Shown one piece after another: positions 15,417 through 24,571 of a DNA stretch of 38,764 bases (within the stretch, counting starts at the first letter, position 1; each line of letters starts with the position of its first letter). The DNA lies in the NCBI GenBank assembly GCA_944389115.1, contig CALXLE010000005.1, forward strand, positions 1 to 38,764, in the 5' to 3' direction. The notes beneath the pieces are model-generated. The model was not told the DNA's origin, searched no databases, and worked only from the letters and a program-made list of their open reading frames with translations. The position numbers and the translations under genes were made by a program. The DNA comes from an uncultured Spirochaetaceae bacterium (GTDB lineage: Bacteria > Spirochaetota > Spirochaetia > Sphaerochaetales > Sphaerochaetaceae).

Positions 15417-16014
15417 CCTTTACGAAGCTGAATATCACCTGCATTGCATTCTCATTGTAGCCCCCTTCGGGAATTATGAGATCAGCATATTCCTTCGTTG
15501 GCTCGATGAAGCTGAAATGACCGGGGCGGACTACTTCCGTATACTGCTCTATAACGCTCTCAACGGTCCTTCCACGCTCCGCTATATCCCGTTGCAGCCT
15601 CCGTATGAAGCGGATATCAGGGGGAGTATCGACATAGAGCTTCAGGTCAAGAAGATCGCGGATACGCTTGTCATAGAATATCATCAGCCCATCGATGATT
15701 ATAAGCTTCGCAGGCTCAACGCGCACCATCTCATCCATGCGGCAATGATGAACAAAATCATACTGCGGCATCATTATAGGCTTTCCGGCTTTGAGATCGG
15801 AGAGATTCTCGACCATCAGATCCATATCGAAGGCATCAGGATGGTCGAAATTGTATGCCGTTATATTGTCATTGCTGATGAATGGAGCGCTCTTGTAGTA
15901 GCTGTCCTGGGATATAAGCACGGAGGCGTCAACCGCCTCCTTTATCCGTCTCACGACAGTACTCTTCCCCGATCCGGATCCTCCGGTGACTCCTATCAGC
16001 CGGACATCGTCCAT
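15403..16014 (-). CDS. udk: uridine kinase
   Basis: The 203-residue protein phosphorylates uridine or cytidine in pyrimidine salvage. The P-loop is GGSGSGKST (11-19). The nucleoside-site segments ISQDSYYK and YNFDHPDAFD are typical of uridine kinase. It starts one base after the galM stop codon and is the last gene of the long minus-strand run that begins at ispE. Its 3' end overlaps yidD by 14 bp, and no terminator hairpin is evident between them. Confidence 0.92.
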   Translation of the reverse strand: MDDVRLIGVTGGSGSGKSTVVRRIKEAVDASVLISQDSYYKSAPFISNDNITAYNFDHPDAFDMDLMVENLSDLKAGKPIMMPQYDFVHHCRMDEMVRVEPAKLIIIDGLMIFYDKRIRDLLDLKLYVDTPPDIRFIRRLQRDIAERGRTVESVIEQYTEVVRPGHFSFIEPTKEYADLIIPEGGYNENAMQVIFSFVKAICS

Positions 16015-16015
16015 A

Positions 16016-16963
16016 TTACTTGGCCTTTATCGTGTATGAGGTCGAAGTCCTGAGAACCTCGCCCGGGACTGTGAATGCCTGAGGATACTCAGGATGGTTC
16101 GGACTGTCTGGATAGCGGCCCGACTCAAAGCAGATTCCTGCATGCTTGACATGGTCGCCCTTGAGCCCAGATCCGGTGTAGATCTGCACTGCAGGCTCCG
16201 TTGTCCTCATCTCTAGAATTGCCTTATCCCCCTCAGCACGTACGACAGCACCCTCGTCCAGGCAGAAGCTGTTATCGTAGTCGCCGTTCCTTCTTGCGCC
16301 TACAAGCGTAGGTGTGCGGAAATCGAAATCCGTTCCCTCAACGCTTCTGACAGCAACTGGAATGAGCTCATCGTCGACATCAACGAACTTCTCCGCAGGA
16401 ACGGTCACGATATGGTTCATCACGGTACCAACCCCGCCATTGAGGTTGAAGTATGCATGGTTCGTAAGAGCAGCAGGACACTTCTTAGTGGAAGTCATCG
16501 AATAGCTTAATGTAAGCGTGCCATCTGCCGAGAGCGAATAAGTGATCATGATTTCGTGAGCTCCCGGAAAACCGCCAGCACCATCTGGTGTCGCAAGGCC
16601 AAGTGTTACCGAGGACTCACCTACGCCCTCAACAGTCCATAGCATCTTCCCGAAGCAGGCAGATCCTGAATGGAGATTGTTCCTGCCGTTGTTCGATTCA
16701 AGATGATACACATTGCCATCCAGCTGGAACTCGGACTTCGCGATCCTGTTCGCATATGGCCCGACAACCGCTCCCAGAAATCCGCCCATCGTCTCATAAT
16801 CATGTACGGTGGCATGATTCAGCACGATATTCACATCATCATAGCCATAGCTGTAAAGCACAGCTCCATATGTAATCACAGAGAAATGGAACCGTCCATT
16901 CCTGAATGACAGCCTCTCGACATCCTTGCCTTCAGCAGTCTGTCCGAACACAGCTCTTTCCAT
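16016..16963 (-). CDS. galM: aldose 1-epimerase (mutarotase)
   Basis: The 315-residue protein interconverts alpha and beta anomers of aldoses such as galactose and glucose. Family motifs present are VVGPYANRI, NNGRNNLHSG and LTNHAYFNLNG (catalytic His region), with HPEYPQAF near the C-terminus. Its ATG overlaps the lepA stop codon by one base (TGATG). It sits between translation genes and udk without other sugar genes nearby, so its specific substrate is not shown by context. Confidence 0.92.
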   Translation of the reverse strand: MERAVFGQTAEGKDVERLSFRNGRFHFSVITYGAVLYSYGYDDVNIVLNHATVHDYETMGGFLGAVVGPYANRIAKSEFQLDGNVYHLESNNGRNNLHSGSACFGKMLWTVEGVGESSVTLGLATPDGAGGFPGAHEIMITYSLSADGTLTLSYSMTSTKKCPAALTNHAYFNLNGGVGTVMNHIVTVPAEKFVDVDDELIPVAVRSVEGTDFDFRTPTLVGARRNGDYDNSFCLDEGAVVRAEGDKAILEMRTTEPAVQIYTGSGLKGDHVKHAGICFESGRYPDSPNHPEYPQAFTVPGEVLRTSTSYTIKAK

Positions 16964-18771
16964 CAGTCATCCTCCTCCGTCTTGAGAACTGCAAGGAACG
17001 CACTCTGTGGTATCTCGACATTGCCGACCATCTTCATGCGCTTCTTTCCCTCCTTCTGCTTCTCAAGCAGCTTCCTTTTTCTGGAGATATCTCCGCCATA
17101 ACACTTGGCAGTTACATCCTTCCTATATGCGGATACCGTCTCACGTGAGATTATCTGCCCCCCGATAGCAGCCTGGATAGCAATCTTGAACTGCTGTCTC
17201 GGAATCTCCTTCTTAAGCCTTTCACATACGACACGCCCACGCTGCTGCGCATTGCCCTTGAAGACAAGCTGTGATAGCGCATCGACGCTGTCTCCATTGA
17301 CAAGTATATCCATTCTCACGAGCTCCGTGGGTTTGTATCCAATGACATTGTAATCGAATGATGCATATCCACGCGATATCGATTTAAGCCTGTCATAGAA
17401 ATCAAAGAGAACCTCGGCAAGCGGCATCTCGTAAATCAGTTCCACACGCTTCTCATCAAGATAGTTCATGCCGGTCTGCACACCGCGTTTCTCAAGACAC
17501 AGCGTGATGATAGGCCCTACATACTCTGTCGGTGTGATTATATTCGCCTGTATGTATGGCTCCTCGGTGGATTCGATCCGCATCGGCTCCGGATACTCCA
17601 GAGGGTTATCGATCTCGAGAGTCTCACCATTGCGCATATGCACGATGTAGCGTACAGATGGCGATGTGAAGACTATGGACAGGTCGAATTCGCGCTCGAT
17701 CCTCTCCTGGATGACCTCCAGGTGAAGCATACCCAAGAAACCACAGCGGAAGCCAAAGCCAAGAGCCGCGGAGTTGTCCTTCTCATACACAAGCGAGGCA
17801 TCATTGAGCTTAAGCCTTCCTATAGCCTCCTCCAGCTCCTCGTAATCATTGGAGTCGACTGGATAGATAGAGGAGAAGACAACGGGCTTAACCTCCTTGA
17901 AACCGGCCATCGGCTCATCTGCCGGATCGGATTTCAATGTGACGGTATCGCCGACACGGATATCTGAGATGGTCTTTATGCCCGCAATGAAGTATCCTAC
18001 ATCACCAGCTTCAAGCACCCCCTTCGATACGAGCTGCAGCTGGAAAATCCCTGTATCCTCTACCTTGTACTCAGCCCCTGAATGCATGAGCTTTATCTCA
18101 TCACCCGTTTTAAGCGTTCCGGAGAATACCCTGCAATGGACGATGACGCCGCGGTATGGATCGTAGTGCGAGTCAAAGATGAGGGCCTTGAGCTTATCAT
18201 CCTTCCTGCCATCCGGAGGCGGTATCAGATTGACTATGGCCTCATAGAGCGTATCGACACCCTCTCCGGTCTTTGCTGACACGAAGCATGCTGTATCGGG
18301 ATCAAGTCCGAGATCATGATCAATCTGATGGAGGCATGATGGGATATCAGCAGAAGGAAGGTCTATCTTGTTTATGACCGGGATAATCTCGAGATTATGC
18401 TCCATGGCAAGGTAGAGATTGGCAAGCGTCTGTGCCTCTACTCCCTGGGATGCATCTATGAGAAGCAGAGCTCCCTCGCATGATGAGATGGCCCTTGAGA
18501 CTTCGTAGGTGAAGTCGACATGGCCCGGGGTATCGACAAGGTTGAGCTCATAGGCCTCACCATTAGACGCCGTATACGGCACTGTGACAGCCTGGCTCTT
18601 GATCGTTATCCCCCTCTCCCTCTCGATATCCATATTGTCGAGAATCTGGGTCTGCTGGGGACCTCTCGATGTGACAAGGCGGGCACGCTCTATGAAGCGG
18701 TCCGCCAGTGTCGATTTACCATGATCGATATGCGCTATTATGCAGAAATTCCTCTTGTGGGCTGTATCCAT
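16963..18771 (-). CDS. lepA: elongation factor 4 (LepA)
   Basis: This is a 602-residue translational GTPase of normal family length. G1 is AHIDHGKST and G3 is DTPGHVDF. G4 is VINKIDLPSA. The LepA-specific C-terminal domain is complete and includes AKCYGGDISRKRKLLEKQ. LepA acts on stalled or initiating ribosomes. It starts 3 bp after the ftsH stop and overlaps galM by one base, so all three are cotranscribed. Confidence 0.97.
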   Translation of the reverse strand: MDTAHKRNFCIIAHIDHGKSTLADRFIERARLVTSRGPQQTQILDNMDIERERGITIKSQAVTVPYTASNGEAYELNLVDTPGHVDFTYEVSRAISSCEGALLLIDASQGVEAQTLANLYLAMEHNLEIIPVINKIDLPSADIPSCLHQIDHDLGLDPDTACFVSAKTGEGVDTLYEAIVNLIPPPDGRKDDKLKALIFDSHYDPYRGVIVHCRVFSGTLKTGDEIKLMHSGAEYKVEDTGIFQLQLVSKGVLEAGDVGYFIAGIKTISDIRVGDTVTLKSDPADEPMAGFKEVKPVVFSSIYPVDSNDYEELEEAIGRLKLNDASLVYEKDNSAALGFGFRCGFLGMLHLEVIQERIEREFDLSIVFTSPSVRYIVHMRNGETLEIDNPLEYPEPMRIESTEEPYIQANIITPTEYVGPIITLCLEKRGVQTGMNYLDEKRVELIYEMPLAEVLFDFYDRLKSISRGYASFDYNVIGYKPTELVRMDILVNGDSVDALSQLVFKGNAQQRGRVVCERLKKEIPRQQFKIAIQAAIGGQIISRETVSAYRKDVTAKCYGGDISRKRKLLEKQKEGKKRMKMVGNVEIPQSAFLAVLKTEEDD

Positions 18772-18774
18772 AGC

Positions 18775-20781
18775 TTATTTAAGTTCCGAAGTATGCTGGA
18801 CAGGCGGGAAACCGAACATCTCCCTGATGTCCTTATCATCGAGCGTCTCCTTAGCGACAAGCGCTTCGGTGAGGGCATCAAGCTGATCGCGGTGCTCCGT
18901 GAGTATGGTCCTTGTTTCATCCATGCATCTCGAGAGTATACCGCTGATCTCCTCATCAATCCTTCTCATCATTTCCTCGGAGAAGTTCTTATGCTTTGCA
19001 ATCTCGCGGCCAAGGAACAGCGGCTCATCATCATCGCCGAGCGAGATGAATCCAAGGCTGGACATACCCCACTCCGTGACCATGCGCCTAGCCATATCCG
19101 TTGCCTGCTTTATATCGTTCGAGGTACCAGTAGTGGTCTCCCCGTACACGATATCCTCAGCCACATATCCTCCCATGCAGATCTTGATCCTATCCTCGAG
19201 GAAAGAGCGGTTCTTCGTGTACGCATCCTTCTCAGGAAGCGACATAGTAAGCCCAAGCGCCCTCCCATGCGGGATGATCGTTACCTTATGGAGAGGATCG
19301 GCATTCTTCAGATAGTAGTGAAGAAGCGTATGGCCCGCCTCATGGTATGCTGTCGCCCTCTTCTCCTCATCGGTCATGAAGACAGAAGCCCTCGCAACAC
19401 CGAGAAGGATCTTGTCCCTTGCGCGCTCGAAATCATCCATAGAGACAGATGTGCGGTTATCGCGTGCTGCGAAGAGAGCTGCTTCATTGACGAGATTCGC
19501 AAGATCAGCTCCCGATGATCCCGGGGTTGCCCTTGCTATCCTGTCAAGCTCCACATCCGGAGCAAGCTGGACCTTCTTCGCATGTATGCGGAGGATATCA
19601 AGCCTTTCCTGCACATCAGGCAGAGCCACGACAACCTGCCTGTCGAAACGGCCAGGCCTGAGAAGCGCAGGATCAAGGACATCAGGCCTATTAGTTGCTG
19701 CCATCACTATTACGCCAGGATCCGCAGAGAAGCCATCCATCTCAACAAGCATCTGGTTCAAAGTCTGCTCCCTCTCATCGTGACCGCCGCCAAGACCTGA
19801 TCCACGCGCACGGCCAACAGCATCAAGCTCATCGATAAAGATTATGCATGGAGCATTCTTTCTTGCTTCGGAGAAGAGATCACGGACACGGGCAGCTCCC
19901 ATACCTACGAACATCTCGACAAAATCCGAGCCTGACGTATGGAGGAATGACACACCAGCCTCTCCTGCGACAGCCCTTGCAAGAAGGGTCTTACCTGTTC
20001 CTGGAGGACCCACAAGGAGCACTCCTTTAGGTATCTTCGCCCCGATCTTCACAAAACGGTCAGGATGCTTGAGGAAATCAACGACCTCCTGAAGCTCATA
20101 CTTAGCCTCTTTCTGGCCCGCGACATCAGCAAATGTCACCTTCTTGTCATTCTTGCCATACATCTGCGCATGGCTCTTGCCGAACGAGGACATCATGCGG
20201 TTGCCTCCGGCGGTCCCCGTCTGGCGCATGATCATCACAATCATGACAATGAATATGATCCATGGCAGAAGCTGTATTATGATGTACCAGAACGGAGTCG
20301 GCTGCACCGATCCGGTTACTGTAACGCCATTCTCCTCAAGCTTGTCCAGAAGATCCATATCAGCATACGGAATGCGGCACGTCATCGCACTGCCATCGAT
20401 GAGGATGTAATCGATGCGGCTGCCCTCCACTATATCAGCGGAACTGACATTCCCGGACTCAACGGCTGTCATGAATGCTGTGTATGAAGTCTCCATAGCC
20501 TCAGCTCCCGTAGGAGTTGAGAGGAAGATATAGGTAAACGAAATCAGCAGAAGCACGAAGGCAAAGAGCGCAATGCGATTACGCCTTCCCCCTGAAGGAC
20601 CGCCGCCTTCAGGAGATCCGCCCGAGCCCCAGTATCTGTACTGATCGTAGACATTCTTCTTTGGCTTTGCCTCTTTCCGTCCTTCATCAGGTTTCCTTTC
20701 AGGCTCCTGGGAAGGAGGCACAGGATCATGACTGCTATCCTGAGGCTTTACCTCTTTCTCTTTATCGTCGTTGTTTTCCAT
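18775..20781 (-). CDS. ftsH: ATP-dependent zinc metalloprotease FtsH
   Basis: The 668-residue membrane protease degrades misfolded or regulated membrane proteins. A charged, Pro/Lys/Glu-rich N-terminal extension of about 67 residues precedes the first membrane helix (71-88), and a second helix spans 164-184. Walker A is GPPGTGKT (258-265), Walker B is IIFIDELDA (313-321), and the second region of homology holds RPGRFDRQ. The zinc site is HEAGH (480-484). ATG 20781 has an AAAAGGA ribosome binding site. The long hydrophilic N-terminus is unusual; many FtsH proteins begin close to the first helix. The gene order tilS-ftsH is as in Borrelia. Confidence 0.97.
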   Translation of the reverse strand: MENNDDKEKEVKPQDSSHDPVPPSQEPERKPDEGRKEAKPKKNVYDQYRYWGSGGSPEGGGPSGGRRNRIALFAFVLLLISFTYIFLSTPTGAEAMETSYTAFMTAVESGNVSSADIVEGSRIDYILIDGSAMTCRIPYADMDLLDKLEENGVTVTGSVQPTPFWYIIIQLLPWIIFIVMIVMIMRQTGTAGGNRMMSSFGKSHAQMYGKNDKKVTFADVAGQKEAKYELQEVVDFLKHPDRFVKIGAKIPKGVLLVGPPGTGKTLLARAVAGEAGVSFLHTSGSDFVEMFVGMGAARVRDLFSEARKNAPCIIFIDELDAVGRARGSGLGGGHDEREQTLNQMLVEMDGFSADPGVIVMAATNRPDVLDPALLRPGRFDRQVVVALPDVQERLDILRIHAKKVQLAPDVELDRIARATPGSSGADLANLVNEAALFAARDNRTSVSMDDFERARDKILLGVARASVFMTDEEKRATAYHEAGHTLLHYYLKNADPLHKVTIIPHGRALGLTMSLPEKDAYTKNRSFLEDRIKICMGGYVAEDIVYGETTTGTSNDIKQATDMARRMVTEWGMSSLGFISLGDDDEPLFLGREIAKHKNFSEEMMRRIDEEISGILSRCMDETRTILTEHRDQLDALTEALVAKETLDDKDIREMFGFPPVQHTSELK

Positions 20782-20808
20782 TAGATTCCTTTTTCCCGTA
20801 ATATAGCT

Positions 20809-22098
20809 TCATTCCCTTACAAGGGCAAGGGTAACAGGCACTCCGGGATGGTCCATGAAGCGTGATGAGAGCCTGTCCCGTCCACCGAAAACAGCCCCGA
20901 ATACGGCAATCACTCCGATTCGGTCCTCAAGTACGGCAGAATATGGAACGCGCCATTCCTTCTCGAGCTCGGAGACCTTCTTCCATCCTGATCTGAGATG
21001 GATACGGTCCCCATCTTCCGATGAGCGGAATATGACAGGAGGGCTGGCAATTTCAGGATTGATAATGAGCGTCCTGCTATCAACATACTCAGGACGGAGA
21101 CAGAGGCTGCCGATCCGCACCTCATTCCAGTCCCATCCAGAGACAAAGCGATCCATAGCAGGATATATCCTGAAGAGATTTCCATTGGGAAAGACGGAGA
21201 TCGATGGAAGGAGAAGCCTTCCGGAGCCGATCTCTATCCTATCGATGATATCCGCTGCCAATTTCCTTGGAAAGCGCCCATGAAGCCCCAGCCTCTCCGC
21301 AGCCGCGAATATAGTCAGCTCCTGAGATAGACGGTCCAGAGAGAGGAACTCTTCCCTCTTGTATTCAAGGAAGAAACCATCGCCTCCATCGAGAATCACA
21401 GCCTTCTTTCTAAGCTCAGCCACGTTATCCGCGATATGCGCAAGAAGAATCCGGCTTTCCTGGGATATCATCGGCATTATGCGATGACGTATGCTGTTTC
21501 TAAGATAGCCCGTATCGCTGTTGGTACTATCCTCAGACACCTTAAGTCCTAACTTCGATATCCCTTTCCTTATTGTTCCCTTTGGAATATCAAGAAGAGG
21601 ACGATAGATCATGCCATCATCACGGCGGATACCGCCAAGCGCATAGAACGGCGCAGATGAAAGAAGGCGCATGATGACCGTCTCTGCCTGATCATCCAGA
21701 TGATGGGCAGTAAGAATGCGGTCAAAGCCATTCTCGCATGCATAGGAGCGGAGAATGCCATACCTCAGGTCCCTCGCAGCCGCCTCAATGCCTATATTCA
21801 TCGTTCTTGCCAGCTTTTCGACATCACCTTCCGCAATCCGCTTTATGGCAAGCGGAATACCAAGCAGAGAAGCATTATGGACATTGATTGCTTCCTCCCT
21901 CTCAAGCTCTCCGTGGCTCCGTATCCCATGATTGATATACAGAGCAGCTGATCTATCCGGGGCTGCAGCAGAGAGCAGGGCCAAAAGGAAAAGCGAGTCC
22001 TCTCCCCCGGAGAATGCGAGGAGCAGCCTGCCTTCAGGAAGCGTGAAGCCTTCAGGAATTAGCCCACTGCATAACGCTTTCAAGTCTTTCTCCGCCAT
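20809..22098 (-). CDS. tilS: tRNA(Ile)-lysidine synthase
   Basis: The 429-residue PP-loop ATPase converts C34 of tRNA-Ile(CAU) to lysidine so that it reads AUA, a codon used often in this window. The PP-loop is AFSGGEDS (28-35). The following HHLDDQAETVIMRLL segment and a C-terminal TilS-type domain fit the family. Its start overlaps the 3' end of pth by 47 bp, with GAGGATCT before ATG 22098 inside pth. Expression is therefore probably coupled. Confidence 0.93.
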   Translation of the reverse strand: MAEKDLKALCSGLIPEGFTLPEGRLLLAFSGGEDSLFLLALLSAAAPDRSAALYINHGIRSHGELEREEAINVHNASLLGIPLAIKRIAEGDVEKLARTMNIGIEAAARDLRYGILRSYACENGFDRILTAHHLDDQAETVIMRLLSSAPFYALGGIRRDDGMIYRPLLDIPKGTIRKGISKLGLKVSEDSTNSDTGYLRNSIRHRIMPMISQESRILLAHIADNVAELRKKAVILDGGDGFFLEYKREEFLSLDRLSQELTIFAAAERLGLHGRFPRKLAADIIDRIEIGSGRLLLPSISVFPNGNLFRIYPAMDRFVSGWDWNEVRIGSLCLRPEYVDSRTLIINPEIASPPVIFRSSEDGDRIHLRSGWKKVSELEKEWRVPYSAVLEDRIGVIAVFGAVFGGRDRLSSRFMDHPGVPVTLALVRE

Positions 22099-22588
22099 AG
22101 ATCCTCAAAACGGCCTCCGCAGCCTTGTCCTCCGCAGCATCCACCTTCGCTCTGTCCTCTGCGGAATAGCGTGTAAGCACATGATCAACGACAGACATTC
22201 CATCAGAGGGCCTGCCTATACCGATATACACACGTATGAAATCAGGACCATAGGCAGATATCATGGATTTAAGGCCATTATGCCCTGCAGATGAACCACC
22301 CCTCTTGATCCTTATCTTCCCGGGAGGAAGATCCATCTGGTCAGCGATGACGATGAGACAGCCATCGGAGGGGATGTTATCGGGAACGGCAAGCCCGGAA
22401 TTATTCATATATGTAAGCGGCTCAACGAGCGAAAGATCATCGAGGACTGCCCGCTTATAACAGCGGAAGCAGCGCTTCCGGAGCTTCAGTCCCTTCTGCG
22501 CTGCTATCCTCTCGATTGTCTCGAAACCGGCATTGTGCCTGGTTCCTTTGTACTTCGCTCCGGGGTTTCCCAGACCGAAAACTGTCAT
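22052..22588 (-). CDS. pth: peptidyl-tRNA hydrolase
   Basis: This 178-residue enzyme releases peptides from drop-off peptidyl-tRNA. The motifs are VFGLGNPGAKYKGTRHN (catalytic His in TRHNAG), LTYMNNSG and GGSSAGHNGLKS. The frame is open for another 107 codons upstream, but that extension is antisense-like Arg/Ser-rich sequence lying over rplY. ATG 22588, directly after the rplY stop, is the start that matches the family. Confidence 0.95.
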   Translation of the reverse strand: MTVFGLGNPGAKYKGTRHNAGFETIERIAAQKGLKLRKRCFRCYKRAVLDDLSLVEPLTYMNNSGLAVPDNIPSDGCLIVIADQMDLPPGKIRIKRGGSSAGHNGLKSMISAYGPDFIRVYIGIGRPSDGMSVVDHVLTRYSAEDRAKVDAAEDKAAEAVLRIYGGERLESVMQWANS

Positions 22589-22589
22589 A

Positions 22590-23222
22590 TTACTTCGACT
22601 CTGCAGGAGCTGCATCTGCTGCTGCATCGGCAGCTGCGGTCTCTTCCTCAGCTGCTGGAGCAGCCTCTTCCTTGACAGCCTTGACAGATGCGATTGTTGC
22701 CTCAGGATCCTCATGGACCTTGATGCCTGCTGGAACCTGGAGCATATCAACACGGAATGCCTCGTTGATATCAAGACCGGATACATCTGCGACAAAGAGC
22801 TCCGGAAGATCCTTCGGGAGACACTCGATCTCAATCTCATGGATGACCTGATCAAGAACACCACCAGCCTTGCAACCGATAGGTGTACCCTCAAGCTCGA
22901 TGCGTACATGGGTCCTTACAGAGTGGCCTGCAGTGATCTCATAGAAGTCGATATGATGGATGCAGTTCCTGAGGAGATCCTCCTGGAATGTCTTCACGAA
23001 TACCTGATGGTCCTTGTCACCCTCTACTGCAAGTGTGATAAGCGTTGATTCGCTGAATCCGGATCTCTTTGCATTGAACTCGCGTGCATTTACGATTACA
23101 TGAAGGGGTTCGCCCTTACCATAGACAACTGCAGGAATCTCACCATTCCTGAGAAGTCTCCTTGACCCAGCTGACCCGAAGTCAGAGGTCCTGAGCTTTG
23201 CGCTAAGCTTCTTCTCGCTCAT
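22590..23222 (-). CDS. rplY: 50S ribosomal protein L25, general stress (CTC) type
   Basis: The 210-residue protein has an N-terminal 5S-rRNA-binding L25 domain (ending near FYEIT) and the C-terminal TL5/CTC domain. A low-complexity Ala/Glu tail follows. CTC-type L25 is longer than the E. coli protein. An AAGGAG ribosome binding site precedes ATG 23222. The upstream leader holds two small hairpins, one with a UUCG tetraloop. It lies directly between tRNA-Gln and pth, in the spirochaetal order spoVG-ctc-pth-tilS-ftsH. Confidence 0.93.
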   Translation of the reverse strand: MSEKKLSAKLRTSDFGSAGSRRLLRNGEIPAVVYGKGEPLHVIVNAREFNAKRSGFSESTLITLAVEGDKDHQVFVKTFQEDLLRNCIHHIDFYEITAGHSVRTHVRIELEGTPIGCKAGGVLDQVIHEIEIECLPKDLPELFVADVSGLDINEAFRVDMLQVPAGIKVHEDPEATIASVKAVKEEAAPAAEEETAAADAAADAAPAESK

Positions 23223-23242
23223 TTTCTTCTCCTTATACTCTC

Positions 23243-23298
23243 ATCGGTTTACCCGATTACCATAAAGTGCCGAAGCACGGGTTATGATGCTATAGCAT
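23243..23298 (-). promoter_or_regulatory. structured rplY leader region
   Basis: The region holds three elements. ATCGG and CCGAT form a hairpin (23243-23257). GTGC-UUCG-GCAC is a tetraloop hairpin (23267-23278). The 12-bp perfect palindrome ATGCTATAGCAT (23287-23298) contains an extended -10-like TGC-TATAGC. The latter could be an internal promoter, and the hairpins could affect L25 translation. This is inference. Confidence 0.35.
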
Positions 23299-23315
23299 TA
23301 TTCTGGATATTGCAA

Positions 23316-23388
23316 CTGGGAAGGAAGGACTCGAACCTTCGGATGCAGGTATCAAAAACCCGTGCCTTAACCACTTGGCTACTTCCCA
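23316..23388 (-). tRNA. tRNA-Gln (anticodon TTG)
   Basis: All arms can be drawn: acceptor TGGGAAG/CTTCCCA, D arm GCC/GGC, anticodon stem CGGGT/ACCTG with loop TTTTGAT, and T arm GAAGG/CCTTC with TTCGAGT. The anticodon TTG is at 23353-23355. The U1-A72 pair and discriminator G73 are glutamine identity features. No CCA is encoded after G73, so the CCA must be added. It lies between spoVG and rplY on the same strand and may be cut from their transcript. Confidence 0.95.
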
Positions 23389-23424
23389 ACGCTGATGTTC
23401 AGGAAGATATCATGATGGGGCTTA

Positions 23425-23682
23425 TCAATCAAGCTGGGAATATACAGCAAGGACAGCCTCCGCAAGTCTGTCCCTGAATCCCTGAGAGATAGGATGGGCT
23501 ATATCCCTGAACGATCCATCAGAAGACGGCTTTGAAGGCATTGCGATGAATAACGATCCACTCGATGACTCAATCACCCTTATATTGTGAACAACGAACT
23601 CATTATCGAAAGCAACAGAGGCATAGGCCTTGAGAGGCTCCTTGCCATCGATTTTTCTGATTCTCACATCAGTTATTTCCAT
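23425..23682 (-). CDS. spoVG: SpoVG, nucleic-acid-binding regulator
   Basis: This 85-residue protein starts MEITDVRIRK and contains the conserved FVVHNIRVIE, FIAMPSKP and DIAHPI motifs. In Borrelia and Listeria, SpoVG binds DNA or RNA and modulates expression (known). ATG 23682 has GGAGGGG upstream; a start at 23703 would add seven atypical residues. It follows ispE by 22 bp and precedes tRNA-Gln. The spoVG-ctc neighbourhood is conserved in Borrelia. Confidence 0.95.
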   Translation of the reverse strand: MEITDVRIRKIDGKEPLKAYASVAFDNEFVVHNIRVIESSSGSLFIAMPSKPSSDGSFRDIAHPISQGFRDRLAEAVLAVYSQLD

Positions 23683-23704
23683 AGATCCCCTCCACCAGAG
23701 CAAA

Positions 23705-24508
23705 TCACCCTGAAATTATGAAACCAGTGCTGAATATATCATATTTTTCGGATTTATCAAACTCGAATACATCATTTTGTCTATGAATTGCATACCAGGC
23801 AGCCCCAGAGCCCGAAAGAGAGACGTACGAGGGCCCCTCTGAATGGTACTGAGGGCATGGACTGCCGCATATGAGAGCAAAATCATTCGTGAATATCCCC
23901 GCATCGGGAACGGGTTCGAAAAGAAGGGCCGGAAGACGGGAACGCTTCCTGCGGATACCGTCAATTGCACTGTAGGCTGCTGATGTGCAGACACCGGCAT
24001 AAGGAACAGCCAGCTCGACGGAAAGACCTCCGGGAATCACTATCGGCTCTATAATCTCCCCTCTTCCTGTGACATGCGCTGCTGAGTACCCGGAAGCAAA
24101 GAACATCACATCGCTTCCTGTCATCGATGCGGCCTCCATCACTATCTCCGGGGATACACCGGATGATGATGCGAGCATCCTGAGCACGCAGGCGGCATCG
24201 GAGGAACCACCTCCCAGCCCTGCGCCGGCAGGTATCCTCTTTCTTATTGATATATCAACGGAGAGCGGATGGCCTGAAAGCCGGCAGAACGCAGCGGCAG
24301 CCTTCTCCATCAGATCTGTCCCTTCCGAAAGATAATCCCTGTCCCGCCTTATCGTGCATGAGAAACTGTCAGAGGGAACTGCCTCCATAGATATATCATC
24401 GCAAAGGCCAATCAGAGCCATATAGGTATCTATATTATGGTATCCATCCGGGCGCTTCTCCCCGACAGCGAGCCCTATATTGACCTTGGCATATGCTCTT
24501 CCGTTCAC
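23705..24508 (-). CDS. ispE: 4-diphosphocytidyl-2-C-methyl-D-erythritol kinase
   Basis: The 267-residue GHMP kinase phosphorylates CDP-ME in the MEP isoprenoid pathway. Motifs are AYAKVNIGL at the N-terminus, DGYHNIDTYM, the ATP loop PAGAGLGGGSSDAA and a C-terminal LSGSGAAWYA. The start is GTG at 24508, set by a strong promoter only six bases upstream, so the message is probably leaderless with a GTG start. It heads the long run to udk and is divergent from a HAD gene. Confidence 0.93.
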   Translation of the reverse strand: MNGRAYAKVNIGLAVGEKRPDGYHNIDTYMALIGLCDDISMEAVPSDSFSCTIRRDRDYLSEGTDLMEKAAAAFCRLSGHPLSVDISIRKRIPAGAGLGGGSSDAACVLRMLASSSGVSPEIVMEAASMTGSDVMFFASGYSAAHVTGRGEIIEPIVIPGGLSVELAVPYAGVCTSAAYSAIDGIRRKRSRLPALLFEPVPDAGIFTNDFALICGSPCPQYHSEGPSYVSLSGSGAAWYAIHRQNDVFEFDKSEKYDIFSTGFIISG

Positions 24509-24543
24509 AAGACAATTATAGCAGAAACCATGAATATAGCCAA
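24509..24543 (-). promoter_or_regulatory. leaderless promoter of the ispE superoperon
   Basis: On the minus strand: TTGGCT (24538-24543), 17 bp, extended -10 TGC-TATAAT (hexamer 24515-24520), then six bases to GTG 24508. No ribosome binding site can fit. Confidence 0.75.
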
Positions 24544-24559
24544 AAGCGCTTATTTACCG

Positions 24560-24571
24560 TATTCTAATGGC
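24560..24571 (+). promoter_or_regulatory. -10-like element immediately before the HAD gene
   Basis: TATTCT (24560-24565) ends six bases before ATG 24572. No clear -35 is seen. The expected -35 position overlaps the ispE -35 on the other strand. Confidence 0.35.

Noticed and set aside
18520..19518. A 332-codon open frame on the plus strand over ftsH and lepA
   Set aside because: It spans the ends of two conserved genes on the other strand. No ribosome binding site or family similarity is seen.
22589..22909. N-terminal extension of the pth frame over rplY
   Set aside because: The added residues are Arg/Ser/Leu-rich overlap sequence. The family start, MTVFGLGNPG, is at 22588.
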